Source of the DNA: Parcubacteria group bacterium GW2011_GWC2_48_17
GTDB taxonomy: Bacteria; Patescibacteriota; Minisyncoccia; Phycocordibacterales; UBA10002
DNA: 59,296 bases
Direction: 5' to 3'
Assembly (NCBI GenBank): GCA_001003605.1
Contig: LCPL01000002.1
Coordinates: 1-59,296, forward strand
Shown here: in pieces, positions 27,452-37,108 of the stretch
How the letters are laid out: every line of letters begins with the position of its first letter
Numbering within the stretch: the stretch's first letter is position 1
Made by a program: the position numbers and the translations under genes
The notes under the pieces: model-generated
The model's input: only the letters and a program-made list of their open reading frames with translations
Told to the model about the DNA's origin: nothing
Database searches by the model: none

Positions 27452-28021
27452 CTACTCGAGTATCACAAGTGGCCCAGTTGGATTGACTCTCACGACCTGG
27501 TCAAAGCCCTCGGAATCGATTCCTAAGGCGAGTTTGTGATAAAGAGCGTAGTCATGTGCTGGGGCGTCTTCGCTATAGAAAGTGAGGTTCTGGCCCTGCC
27601 TATGACTCATCTCTCCGATCCGGGCAATTCCCGGTTTCAGCCAGAACCACTTCTTTACACACTCGACCGGGGTTACGAGATACAGAGCGACGATACGAGT
27701 TGCCCCATATTCTCGCAATCTCGACATTACTTTGTATCGGTCCATGCTGTCGCCTGTCCATGTTTCAAGTACTAGCCTCATTCCTGTGCGAGTGCTCAAT
27801 TTGCGTCGGAGCAGTCGATACATAATATCCCGTACGAATCTGTGGCTACCATCGTAAGGACTAGTATCTGTTGAACCAAAGTGACGTATGAGAATCTCAT
27901 CTCGACTTACCACCGAGATTCCTGGCTGCTCGGCGCTGAGTCTTTGGATGTAGTGGCTCTTCCCGGAAGCACGTGGACCGACGAGCAAATAGATAACATT
28001 GTCATTTTTTGCGATTCGCAT
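27452..28021 (-). CDS. P-loop kinase / ATP-binding protein
   Basis: VIYLLVGPRASGKSHYIQRLSAEQPGISVVSRDEI. Confidence 0.75.
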   Translation of the reverse strand: MRIAKNDNVIYLLVGPRASGKSHYIQRLSAEQPGISVVSRDEILIRHFGSTDTSPYDGSHRFVRDIMYRLLRRKLSTRTGMRLVLETWTGDSMDRYKVMSRLREYGATRIVALYLVTPVECVKKWFWLKPGIARIGEMSHRQGQNLTFYSEDAPAHDYALYHKLALGIDSEGFDQVVRVNPTGPLVILE

Positions 28022-28080
28022 ACTCATCATCTCCTTCTATATGAGGTATATTACACTTTTTATTTATTTTTTCAATATGT

Positions 28081-28214
28081 TTAGGACTTACGCGCTTGAA
28101 CACATTTCAGTCTTTTCCCCCTCGGTCATTCCCGCGGAGGCGGGAATCCAGGGCTTATTTGTATACTCTGGATTCCCTTTTTCAAGGGAATGACACCAAA
28201 TGCGTAAGTCCTAA
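28081..28214. mobile_element. MITE-like element, 13-bp perfect TIRs TTAGGACTTACGC/GCGTAAGTCCTAA
   Basis: TIRs enclose internal repeat CATTCCCGCGGAGGCGGGAATCCAG...CTGGATTCCC...GGGAATGAC. Confidence 0.8.
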
Positions 28215-28297
28215 TGTTATTGCCTTTTTCGATGGAATCTGTATAGTAATGCTGTTCTTGTTAAGGATTAAAGATTAAGGATTAACGATTCTCCATC

Positions 28298-28525
28298 ATG
28301 GTAGTACGAATGCGGTCAACCAAGTCTCACAGAAATAACCGCCGTTCACACTTTAGACTTGTGGCGCCGCGTTTTTCTGTGTGCGAATCGTGCAAGAAAC
28401 CCCGCCTATCACACACCGCCTGCCCACACTGTGGAAAATACCGCGGCCGCGCCGTTATAAATGTACAGGCCAAAATCGACAAGAAGCTGAAGAAGCAGAA
28501 GGAGCGTGCGAAGACGCACAAATAG
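28298..28525 (+). CDS. rpmF: 50S ribosomal protein L32
   Basis: TKSHRNNRRSHFRLVAPRFSVCESCKKPRLSHTACPHCGKYRGRAVI. Confidence 0.9.
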   Translation: MVVRMRSTKSHRNNRRSHFRLVAPRFSVCESCKKPRLSHTACPHCGKYRGRAVINVQAKIDKKLKKQKERAKTHK

Positions 28526-28600
28526 CGGTTAGCGGTTAGCGTGTAGCGTTTAGTAGAAAAGCAAGGCTTTCTAAACGCTAAACGCTTTACGCTAAACGCT
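28524..28600. repeat. Inverted pair of 7-bp arrays (AGCGTTT units), ~30-bp arms
   Basis: AGCGGTT AGCGGTT AGCGTGT AGCGTTT ... CTAAACG CTAAACG CTTTACG CTAAACG CT. Confidence 0.85.
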
Positions 28601-28607
28601 CGTTCTC

Positions 28608-29516
28608 ATGGCTAACCGGCACCTTGCAAGGTCAATAGTACTTCAAACACTCTACGAGTGGGATTTTCGAAAGTTGCCAGCTTCCGTCATCGCGGACATC
28701 CTTAAAAGAAACATCAACGAATTCGCGCCAGGCCTCACTGACTCGGATTTCTTGCACAATCTTCTCGAGAGCATTCTTTCAAAGAAGAAAGATATTGACC
28801 GCGTTATAGAAAAAGCCGCTCCCGACTGGCCACTCGACAAAATCGGAGCAGTCGACCGAAATGTGCTGCGGCTTGGCCTCTTTGAACTCCTCTTTTCCGA
28901 TAAAGCCGAGGTACCGGCAAAAGTAGCCATAAATGAGGCCATAGAACTTGGGAAGACTTTCGGCGGGGAGAATAGCGGAAAATTCATAAACGGGGTTCTC
29001 GGCTCCATTTATAAAGAACTCGGTGAACCCGGGAAGGACGCGGCTCCGCGCAGAAAGAAAGTAGATGTTCCATTTGAAGAAATGCCCATCAAAAAATTGG
29101 GCGGCGCGGTAGTGTACGCGCGCAGCGGAAACGATATCTATCTCGCGCTTGTACACGACATTTTCGGGCACTGGACATTATCAAAAGGGACAATAGGCGG
29201 TGACAAAGAAGTTGCCGACGAAAGCGTGGAAGCCGGCACCAAACGCAAGATAAAAGAGGAGATTGGGATTGATATTGACATTAAAACCGATTTGGGTAGT
29301 AATGAATATGTCGCATCCGACCCAGAAATAGGAAAGCTCCGGAAACAAGTGCATTATTTTCTGGGCGAGTCAAAGTTTGTTCCACTCAAACTCGAAAGAA
29401 AGGGAGGGCTTGACGACGCGAAGTGGTTCAAACTAGCGGATATCTTGGAGCTTAATTTTTATGAAGACATTTTGCCGATTGTGACTAAAGCAATCAATCT
29501 TTTATTAAAAAAATAA
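28608..29516 (+). CDS. nusB: NusB fused to a C-terminal NUDIX-like domain
   Basis: N-term RHLARSIVLQTLYEWDFR...LRLGLFELLF; C-term FGHWTLSKGTIGGDKEVADESVEAGTKRKIKEEIGIDI. Confidence 0.88.
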   Translation: MANRHLARSIVLQTLYEWDFRKLPASVIADILKRNINEFAPGLTDSDFLHNLLESILSKKKDIDRVIEKAAPDWPLDKIGAVDRNVLRLGLFELLFSDKAEVPAKVAINEAIELGKTFGGENSGKFINGVLGSIYKELGEPGKDAAPRRKKVDVPFEEMPIKKLGGAVVYARSGNDIYLALVHDIFGHWTLSKGTIGGDKEVADESVEAGTKRKIKEEIGIDIDIKTDLGSNEYVASDPEIGKLRKQVHYFLGESKFVPLKLERKGGLDDAKWFKLADILELNFYEDILPIVTKAINLLLKK

Positions 29517-29584
29517 CAATTGACATTTGACAATTGACCTTTGACTTTTAAGTCACATGTCAATTGTCAAATGTTACATGTCAG
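29517..29584. repeat. Inverted pair of 7-bp arrays (CAATTGA / TCAATTG) between nusB-NUDIX and rnc
   Basis: CAATTGA CATTTGA CAATTGA CCTTTGA CTTTTAAG TCACATG TCAATTG TCAAATG TTACATG. Confidence 0.85.
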
Positions 29585-30276
29585 TTATGGATTTTTCAGC
29601 TTTTGAGAAAAAAATCAACATTACATTCAGCGATAAAAACCTTCTACGCTCCGCCTTTACGCATCGCTCTTACTTGAACGAAAACCGAAAGAGTGGGATG
29701 GAGCATAACGAGCGTCTGGAATTTTTGGGCGACGCGGTTTTAGAGCTTATCGTTACCGAATATCTGTACGGGAAATTCCCGGAGAAAAACGAAGGTGACC
29801 TTACGTCATACCGCTCGGCGCTCGTAAATGCTGTTACGCTCGCAGGGGTGGCGGAGGGCCTCGGCATGAATGAGCACATGCTTCTTAGCAGAGGAGAGGC
29901 CAAAGACACTGGACGCGCTCGGCAAATAATCCTCGCGAACGCCATAGAAGCATTCATCGGGGCGCTCTATCTGGATGGAGGGTATGAATCTACAAAGATG
30001 TTCGTATCGCGCCATGTTCTTAAACTGGTTGATGACATTATCTCCCAAAAAACATGGCTTGACGCAAAGAGTCATTTTCAGGAAAAGGCGCAGGAAATCG
30101 TCGGGGTTACTCCATCATATGAAACGGTAAAAGAAACAGGACCCGACCACGACAAGAAGTTCACTGTCGCGGTTTTTCTCGGGAAGGAGCGCGTCGCGGA
30201 GGGAGATGGAAAATCAAAACAAGAAGCCGAACAGCAGGCGGCAAAGGCGGCGCTCCTTGCTAAGGGTTGGGAGTAG
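29578..30276 (+). CDS. rnc: Ribonuclease III
   Basis: NERLEFLGDAVLELIVTEYLY, C-terminal dsRBD. Confidence 0.97.
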   Translation: MSVMDFSAFEKKINITFSDKNLLRSAFTHRSYLNENRKSGMEHNERLEFLGDAVLELIVTEYLYGKFPEKNEGDLTSYRSALVNAVTLAGVAEGLGMNEHMLLSRGEAKDTGRARQIILANAIEAFIGALYLDGGYESTKMFVSRHVLKLVDDIISQKTWLDAKSHFQEKAQEIVGVTPSYETVKETGPDHDKKFTVAVFLGKERVAEGDGKSKQEAEQQAAKAALLAKGWE

Positions 30277-30458
30277 TAGGCAATCTTGGAGCTTTCAATC
30301 CTCCAGAGCAATGGAAGATTAGGCGCTTCACTCCATAAAAAGTTATCCACAGGTGCTACTTGCACAAAAAGGCCTTTCGGAGTACTGTTTGTAAGTCCGT
30401 ATTTTTTAACGGACATTGCACGCTCCGTCAGTAGCCAACTGACACACAATTTCTCCAC

Positions 30459-30496
30459 GGGCTCCGAAGATTCGTCTTCGGAGCCCTTTCCTTTTT
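30459..30496 (+). terminator. Intrinsic terminator GGGCTCCGAAGA-TTCG-TCTTCGGAGCCC-TTTCCTTTTT
   Basis: Perfect 12-bp stem, TTCG loop, T-rich tail. Confidence 0.85.
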
Positions 30497-30617
30497 CACC
30501 AATATAACTACATAGATATTGCGGTTTCTTCGGATATATCGTATTATATAGGAATCACCTACGGCCGAGAGGCCTCCTTTTTGTTATCAATGGTGCGAAG
30601 CAAGTACCAATTTTCAT

Positions 30618-32414
30618 ATGGAAATCCGTAACATAGCCATCATCGCACATGTAGACCACGGCAAAACCACTTTGACCGACGCGCTTTTGAAGCAGACAGG
30701 CGTCGGGAAAGAGGGAGCGTCCATGGATTCCAACGCGCTTGAACAGGAGCGCGGTATTACGATTTACGCCAAGAATACATCTATTCCATATAAAGGTGGA
30801 AAAATAAACATCGTGGATACGCCCGGACACGCGGATTTCGGCTCCGAAGTGGAGCGGGTACTTCGTTCCATTGATTGCGTTCTTCTTGTCGTTGACGCGC
30901 AGGAGGGCCCCATGCCGCAAACGCGTTTTGTTTTGAAAAAGTCTCTTGAGCTCGGTCTTAAGCCAATCGTAGTTATCAATAAAATAGACAAGCCCGCCGC
31001 CGACCCCGCAAGGACTCATGAACAAGTGTTGGAACTTTTTTTTGAACTTGGCGCGAGCGAGGAACAGTCTAATTTTCCAGTAGTCTATTCAATCGGAAGG
31101 CAGGGAATCGCCAAGAAGGAACTTACTGAAGAATCCAAGGACCTCACCCCTCTTCTCGAGACGATTACAAAACATGTCCCGAGCGCTTCCACAGAAGAAC
31201 GTTCGGCGAAACCGCTTCGGCTTCAACCATTCAATCTTGCCTACGACAATTTCCTCGGACGCATGGCAGTCGCGCGGGTGTATGAGGGAGTGGCCAGACC
31301 GGGAATGGAAGTATTCGTACGGAGTGAGAAGGGCGAAGTTCGCAAGGGAAAGATTCTTAAACTGTTCACGTGGAAGGGGATGGAAAAGGTGGAAACCGAG
31401 GAAGTTCAGTCAGGGGATATCGCGCTTCTCGCGGGCCTTACCGATATTGAGATAGGCGAAACGGTTTCCGAAAAAGAGAGCGCCGAGCCGCTTCCCGTCA
31501 TCTTGATAGACGAACCGACGATTGAGCTGCAATTTTTGGTCAACAATTCTCCTTTCGGAGGGCGCGACGGCAAGTTTGTGACGTCACGCCAGATTCGCGA
31601 GTATCTCTCGCGCGAGCTTGAAGTGAATGTAGGACTCAAAATAGATTTTTCCTCCACCGATTACTTGAAAGTCCGCGGCCGCGGGGAACTCCACATCGCG
31701 ATTTTGCTTGAAAATATGCGCCGAGCCGGCTATGAAATCCAAGTATCGCAGCCGCAAGTCATCATCCGCGAAGAAAACGGCGTGAAGACAGAACCATTCG
31801 AAGAGCTAATAATTGACACACCGATTGAATATCAAGGAGTTGTCATAGAGAAATTAGGACGCCGAGCGTTTATCGTGAAAGATATACGAGAACATGGAGG
31901 CGCGGTGCGCCTGATACTGGAAGGCCCGACGCGGGGGATTTTGGGCTACCGGAACCAATTCATTATAGACACGAGAGGTGAGGGAATCATGTCATCACGC
32001 GTTATCGGCTTCAAGCCGTATGCGGGCGAAATCAGCAAGCGCGCCGTCGGGTCAATGATTTCAATGGCAACAGGAAAGGCGCTTGGTTACGCGCTCTGGG
32101 GATTTCAGGAGCGGGGTCTTCTCTACATTGGCCCCGGCGCTCCAGTCTATGAAGGCATGGTCATCGGCAATACTTCCAAGGGCGAGCAAATGACGGTGAA
32201 TCCAACCAAAGGCAAACAGCTCACCAATGTGCGCGCGTCTGGAACCGATGAGGCGATTGACCTCGTGCCGCCCTATGAACTCACAATTGAACGCGGTTTG
32301 GAAGTTATGGCAGAAGACGAATATCTTGAAATTACGCCGAAGAGCGTACGTCTTCGAAAGCAATACCTGACTGAAATCGATCGTAATCGCGCGAAGCGCA
32401 GGGATACGAAGTAG
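30618..32414 (+). CDS. typA: GTP-binding protein TypA/BipA
   Basis: [32 protein letters not shown], full-length TypA architecture. Confidence 0.96.
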   Translation: MEIRNIAIIAHVDHGKTTLTDALLKQTGVGKEGASMDSNALEQERGITIYAKNTSIPYKGGKINIVDTPGHADFGSEVERVLRSIDCVLLVVDAQEGPMPQTRFVLKKSLELGLKPIVVINKIDKPAADPARTHEQVLELFFELGASEEQSNFPVVYSIGRQGIAKKELTEESKDLTPLLETITKHVPSASTEERSAKPLRLQPFNLAYDNFLGRMAVARVYEGVARPGMEVFVRSEKGEVRKGKILKLFTWKGMEKVETEEVQSGDIALLAGLTDIEIGETVSEKESAEPLPVILIDEPTIELQFLVNNSPFGGRDGKFVTSRQIREYLSRELEVNVGLKIDFSSTDYLKVRGRGELHIAILLENMRRAGYEIQVSQPQVIIREENGVKTEPFEELIIDTPIEYQGVVIEKLGRRAFIVKDIREHGGAVRLILEGPTRGILGYRNQFIIDTRGEGIMSSRVIGFKPYAGEISKRAVGSMISMATGKALGYALWGFQERGLLYIGPGAPVYEGMVIGNTSKGEQMTVNPTKGKQLTNVRASGTDEAIDLVPPYELTIERGLEVMAEDEYLEITPKSVRLRKQYLTEIDRNRAKRRDTK

Positions 32415-32464
32415 CTTTTAGCTGCTGGGGGAAAGACAAAAAAATTGGAGAATTTCGTGGATTT

Positions 32465-33433
32465 TTACACTGCACTCTGATTTATCCTCGTTAACCCCCA
32501 CACGGCAAAAAGGAGGAGTACCATGCCGGCGACTTGCATTGGCTTCAAAAACAAACCCAGCGCGGCGGCATTCACGATAACCGCGAGGAAGGGAAAACCA
32601 AGCTCTGCGAGCGTCGCAATAGATGCTTTCGTCGTTTGGAGGCCCTTGTAATAGATGAAGAGCGAAGTAAAGCCGGAGGTGATAGCAACGATGATGAGAA
32701 ACAGCGTATCCTTTCCTGTAAGCGCGCTTATCGTTTCAAGCGTGCCGCTGTTGAAATTGAGGACAATCAAGAAAAGAAAAGCAATAAGAAACCGCAGCGC
32801 GGTAAGTGTTTGAAAACTGACCGTATAGGAGTTGATTGCCGTTGTCGGTGGTTGGTGGTCGGTGCTTGGTCGCAATAGAGCGCGACCAAGCACGGTGCCA
32901 AGACCCCAAAGCGCCGCCGCGCCGAGCGCGAGAAGTACGCCAACGGTGTTCGGGTTCCATGCTTCGCCGTCATAAAGGCGTGGGACAAAGTCGGGAAATG
33001 AAATGACATACGCACCGAGAAGCGCGAAAATCGCCCAAGGCCAAAACCGTTTTCCAGTTCGTTCTTTAAGGAAGAGTGCGGCAAGCGAAATCACGATAAG
33101 CGGCTGGAGCTTCTGGAGGACAATGGCGACGGAAGGGTTCATGTAGGAAAATGTTTTTGTAAAAAGAATTGACGCGACGGCTGACGCGCCGATGCCGATT
33201 GCGAGTATTGCAAACCACTGCCTCCAATTCAGAACCTTGATTTCCTTCCAACCGGTGATAATGAACGGCAGAATCAAAAGTACGTTTACGAAATGCTCCG
33301 CGAGTACGATGAAGCTTGAATCAAGCGTACGCGTCAGGTGATACCGAAATGGCGCGTCAGTTGCCCACAGCATCGCGGCGATGAAAATCAAAACCGGCCC
33401 CCATGTCTTCACTCGTTCTTCAAAACGGTGCAT
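32465..33433 (-). CDS. EamA/DMT family transporter
   Basis: Ten-TM-like EamA repeats; start placed at MHRFEERVKTWGPVLIFIAAMLWATDAPFRYHLTR. Confidence 0.85.
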   Translation of the reverse strand: MHRFEERVKTWGPVLIFIAAMLWATDAPFRYHLTRTLDSSFIVLAEHFVNVLLILPFIITGWKEIKVLNWRQWFAILAIGIGASAVASILFTKTFSYMNPSVAIVLQKLQPLIVISLAALFLKERTGKRFWPWAIFALLGAYVISFPDFVPRLYDGEAWNPNTVGVLLALGAAALWGLGTVLGRALLRPSTDHQPPTTAINSYTVSFQTLTALRFLIAFLFLIVLNFNSGTLETISALTGKDTLFLIIVAITSGFTSLFIYYKGLQTTKASIATLAELGFPFLAVIVNAAALGLFLKPMQVAGMVLLLFAVWGLTRINQSAV

Positions 33434-33470
33434 AGCACACATATTAGCACGATGCACAAGGCACCGTAAG

Positions 33471-34599
33471 TTCCAATTTTGTGCATAAGGCCAGATGCAT
33501 ATTGCACTCTTTGGTCTCTCCAAAGCAGTGAGGATTTTCAACAAATTCAGGGGAACCAAGGGGTTCATTACCACCTGGGAGCGCGTGCTACGCTTCCGGC
33601 ATATGATTACCGAGCAAGCGAAGCGGCGGGTCAGAATACTCGCCTTTTGGGACAAACACGGCACGGAAGCGGTCGAAGAGGCGTTCGAGGTGAAAGAGCG
33701 TACTCTGTACTTGTGGCAGAGGAAGCTCAAAGAGGGGCAGGGGAAGCTCGAAAGCCTCAATAGCGGGAACAAAGCTCCCAAGAAGAAGCGGAAACGTCTC
33801 TGGGATGTTCGCATCATCGAGGAACTCCGCCGTCTGCGAAGCGTCCATCCAAATCTCGGAGCGGAGAAACTGCATCCGCTCATGCTGCCGTTCTCTGCCG
33901 CACTCCATCTCCACTGTCCCAAGCCCCGTACCATCGGTCGGCTCATAGCAGACTGCGGTGGTCTGCGCATCTACCCGCAGAAAGTCACGGGTACCGGGAG
34001 AATCGTGAAAGCAAACCGGCAGAAGGTACTGCGCAAGCCAAAGGACTTCAAGACGACATACGCCGGCCACCTCGTGGCGCTCGATACCATTGAACGGTTC
34101 ATTTTCGGCATCAGGCGTTACATCATCACCTTTGAGGACATCCACACCCGCTTCGCCTTCGCCTGGGCAACCACCTCCCACGCCTCTCTGGCGGCAAAGG
34201 AGTTCTTTGTCCTCTGCCTGAAGGTTTTCCCGTACCCCATTGACTTCGTGCTGACCGACAACGGGAGTGAGTTCAAGAAGCATTTCTCGGAGGAACTCCG
34301 TCGTCTCCACCTCGTCCATTACCATACCTACCCCAAGACGCCGAAGCTGAACGCCCACATGGAACGGTTCAACCGCAGGGTGCAGGAGGAATTCGTGGAT
34401 TACCATGCCAACCTTCTCCTTGATACCGAATCCTTCAACCGGAAGCTCATGGATTATCTGGCCTTTTACAACACCGAACGCGTCCATTTCGCTTTCGGGA
34501 ACAAACTCTCTCCCGTCGACTTCATGCTATCATTGCCTCGTTACCAACTAACTGGAGACCGGGAGTGCAAAACTGGGTGGCCTTATACAAGAAATGGAA
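33471..34599 (+). mobile_element. IS481-like insertion sequence
   Basis: Imperfect TIRs TTCCAATTTTGTGCATAAGGCCA / TGGCCTTATACAAGAAATGGAA around a DDE transposase ORF. Confidence 0.75.
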
Positions 34600-34634
34600 T
34601 TAACGACAAGGTGTTGTATAATTGCATCACATGA
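33495..34634 (+). CDS. Integrase-core DDE transposase (IS481-like)
   Basis: LVALDTIERFIFG...FVLTDNGSEFKKHF...LNAHMERFNRRVQEEFVDY. Confidence 0.9.
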   Translation: MHIALFGLSKAVRIFNKFRGTKGFITTWERVLRFRHMITEQAKRRVRILAFWDKHGTEAVEEAFEVKERTLYLWQRKLKEGQGKLESLNSGNKAPKKKRKRLWDVRIIEELRRLRSVHPNLGAEKLHPLMLPFSAALHLHCPKPRTIGRLIADCGGLRIYPQKVTGTGRIVKANRQKVLRKPKDFKTTYAGHLVALDTIERFIFGIRRYIITFEDIHTRFAFAWATTSHASLAAKEFFVLCLKVFPYPIDFVLTDNGSEFKKHFSEELRRLHLVHYHTYPKTPKLNAHMERFNRRVQEEFVDYHANLLLDTESFNRKLMDYLAFYNTERVHFAFGNKLSPVDFMLSLPRYQLTGDRECKTGWPYTRNGINDKVLYNCIT

Positions 34635-35482
34635 AAACTATACTGGTTACCGGCGGGGCGGGATTCATAGGGTCAAACCTTATTGAGCAATTGGTAAAGG
34701 ACCCTCAAAATACGGTGTATTCGCTGGACAATTATTCCACCGGCTCGAAAAACAATCACATCAAAGGCGCGACCTACATTACAGGCGATACGAATGATAT
34801 TGCCAAACTTGTTACGGCGGTGCCTGTCCTTGTCTATCACCTAGGTGAGTATGCGCGTGTTGAGAAAAGCTTTGAAGATATGCCTTTGGTTTGGCATTCA
34901 AATAAGGCAGGCACGTTTGCTGTGTTGGAATTCTGCCGGAAACATGGAGCAAAGATAGTCTATGCCGGCTCAAGCACCAAATTCGGAGATGGCGGGCTAG
35001 GGCGAAATCAAAGCCCATATGCATGGAGCAAGGCCTCCAATACGGAACTCGTACAAAATTACGGTGCATGGTTTAACCTTCCATTTGCAATCACTTATTT
35101 CTACAATGTGTACGGGCAAAGAGAACTGTCGGGAGCGTATGGGACAGTCGTCGAGATATTTCGGCAGGCACGCCTGCATGGCGAGCCGCTTAAGGTGGTG
35201 GCGCCAGGTACGCAGACCCGCATCTTTACCAATGTTGACGACATTGTGCATGGACTCCTTCTCGTTGGTGAAAAGGGTAGCGGAGACGGCTACGGCCTTG
35301 GCGCGGAAGAAACCTATTCCATTTTGGACATCGCGAAGATGTTTGGTGGCGAAATCGAGATGCTTCCCGAGCGAAAGGGAAACCGAATGTCATCTTCAAT
35401 TGACCTGTCGCGCTCGGAAGGTGAACTTGGCTGGCGCGCGAAGAAAAATCTCGCGGAATATATTGGCAGTGTTCTAAACTAA
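34631..35482 (+). CDS. NAD-dependent epimerase/dehydratase
   Basis: MKTILVTGGAGFIGSNLIEQLV; YAWSKASNTELVQNY. Confidence 0.92.
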   Translation: MKTILVTGGAGFIGSNLIEQLVKDPQNTVYSLDNYSTGSKNNHIKGATYITGDTNDIAKLVTAVPVLVYHLGEYARVEKSFEDMPLVWHSNKAGTFAVLEFCRKHGAKIVYAGSSTKFGDGGLGRNQSPYAWSKASNTELVQNYGAWFNLPFAITYFYNVYGQRELSGAYGTVVEIFRQARLHGEPLKVVAPGTQTRIFTNVDDIVHGLLLVGEKGSGDGYGLGAEETYSILDIAKMFGGEIEMLPERKGNRMSSSIDLSRSEGELGWRAKKNLAEYIGSVLN

Positions 35483-35544
35483 AAATGTGGATAGGAATCC
35501 CAGCTCCAGTGCTATAATTTAGAGATTAATAATAGCTTCTCGAA

Positions 35545-35697
35545 ATGCAAATGCAAAAAACGATTATTGTACTTATCACTCTCACTGTCGCGCTGATTTT
35601 CTACTGGCAGTTTTTTGTGCCGTCACCAGCGCCAGCCGCGGAGACAAGCTTTCCTTCGGAACAAACAGGCCAATTAGAGGCGGACTTTTCGCAGTGA
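35545..35697 (+). CDS. Short membrane-anchored peptide (50 aa)
   Basis: MQMQKTIIVLITLTVALIFYWQFFVPSPAPAAETSFPSEQTGQLEADFSQ, below the ORF-track cutoff. Confidence 0.4.
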   Translation: MQMQKTIIVLITLTVALIFYWQFFVPSPAPAAETSFPSEQTGQLEADFSQ

Positions 35698-35732
35698 TAT
35701 AGATCTTGATTTGGAATAGCAAATCTCTCTAT

Positions 35733-36122
35733 TTAGAGAGTCGCTGTGGCGCGTACCTTTTTAAGGTCACTCGCGATTGCCTTTTTGAGTGCCGCATCGC
35801 TTTTGAAGACTTTGTAATGGCGCAAATAGCTCATTATAAACAAACGCAATTTCTTACCATAAAGTGCGCCGGAGAAATCGAGCAAATGCGCCTCAATTTT
35901 TGGAAGTCCCCTTTTGTCTAGTGGACCAATAACGATTCCTGCAAGGTAGGTTTTCTTAAGTCCTGATATTTCGACGGTACCCGCATACACCCCAAAAGGT
36001 ACGCGGAGCTTTTTCTTCATATACTCCCGCCTATCAAGATTAGCAGTTGGAAATCCAAGTTTTCTTCCAGCGCGAGCTCCTCGCACCACTTTACCGGAAA
36101 ACATAAACAAAATGCGTTGCAT
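35733..36122 (-). CDS. Stand-alone riboflavin kinase domain
   Basis: GKVVRGARAGRKLGFPTANLD...PFGVYAGTV...EAHLLDFSGALYGKKLRLF. Confidence 0.88.
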   Translation of the reverse strand: MQRILFMFSGKVVRGARAGRKLGFPTANLDRREYMKKKLRVPFGVYAGTVEISGLKKTYLAGIVIGPLDKRGLPKIEAHLLDFSGALYGKKLRLFIMSYLRHYKVFKSDAALKKAIASDLKKVRATATL

Positions 36123-36185
36123 AAAGTGATGCTTAACACATAGATTTCATCGTAGAAGACCTGCAACTTTGTCCTGGCTTCACTC

Positions 36186-36905
36186 TTAAGGTCTCCTGTG
36201 CGTTATTCCATCGTGTATCGGCACGGTGCGTATCGCCTCAGCAATCTCCTCTTCGTCATCGGTAATTCTATAAAGCAGAAGGTCGCTCTTACTTACAGCC
36301 TGGTGAATAGCATATAGATTATCTCTAATGAAGCGGTCTAACGGTTCCCAATAATCTTTGCCAACAAGAAAGATCGGCACGCGGCGAATTTTATGCGTTT
36401 GTATCAGAGTTATGACCTCAAAGAATTCATCCAGAGTTCCGAATCCTCCAGGAAAGAAAATATAGGCTTCGGCGGCGTATGAAAGAGCCACCTTCCGAAC
36501 AAAGAAGTGCGAAAAATCGATGGAAGCAGTCGTATACTTATTTCCCCCCTGTTCCTTAGGTAGCCGAATATTGAGGCCGACTGACTCGCCGCCGGCCTCG
36601 AACGCGCCTCTATTCGCCGCCTCCATGATGCCTGCGCTTCCTCCTGTCAGAATCGTATAGCCAAGCTCTTTTGCGATTTTTCCAGCAAGCCGACGAGCTT
36701 TTACGCAGTGTTCATTGTCTTCATGAAAACGGGACGAGCCGAAAAAGGTGACTGAACGGGGGAAGTTAGTTATAAATTCAAACGCCTCCAAGAATTCACG
36801 GTCAATTCTTGTGATTCGCGATTTAATTTGCTCTCTGACATCACTTGTGCTGGGCGCCATGTGGAGAAGTTCTTTCCCATCTTTGTCTTTTTCTGGCGGT
36901 AGCAT
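36186..36905 (-). CDS. LOG family (TIGR00730-like) Rossmann protein
   Basis: TILTGGSAGIMEAANRGAFEAGG; FFPGGFGTLDEFFEVITLIQTHK. Confidence 0.93.
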   Translation of the reverse strand: MLPPEKDKDGKELLHMAPSTSDVREQIKSRITRIDREFLEAFEFITNFPRSVTFFGSSRFHEDNEHCVKARRLAGKIAKELGYTILTGGSAGIMEAANRGAFEAGGESVGLNIRLPKEQGGNKYTTASIDFSHFFVRKVALSYAAEAYIFFPGGFGTLDEFFEVITLIQTHKIRRVPIFLVGKDYWEPLDRFIRDNLYAIHQAVSKSDLLLYRITDDEEEIAEAIRTVPIHDGITHRRP

Positions 36906-37004
36906 TTGAATCTATTGTATCCCAGTAAATTGGAAAAGCAAAGCTGCTATCTAAGCTGCAATTCAGCCGGCCATAATCTTTTAGGCTCTCGAGAGCAACA
37001 TGCG

Positions 37005-37036
37005 TACCATGTAACTACGATCGTACTTACATGGTA
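37005..37036. repeat. 32-bp palindrome TACCATGTAACTACGA|TCGTACTTACATGGTA
   Basis: One mismatch; in the divergent region LOG/tgt. Confidence 0.8.
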
Positions 37037-37108
37037 AGCTGGAAATCTTTTGCACATCACACCACCTACGACTCGACTAGACTTGGTGTGCGCCGTATAC
37101 TTCCCGCT

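Noticed and set aside
33588-34487. 299-aa minus-strand ORF opposite the transposase
   Set aside because: Shadow ORF; the plus strand encodes a clear DDE transposase.
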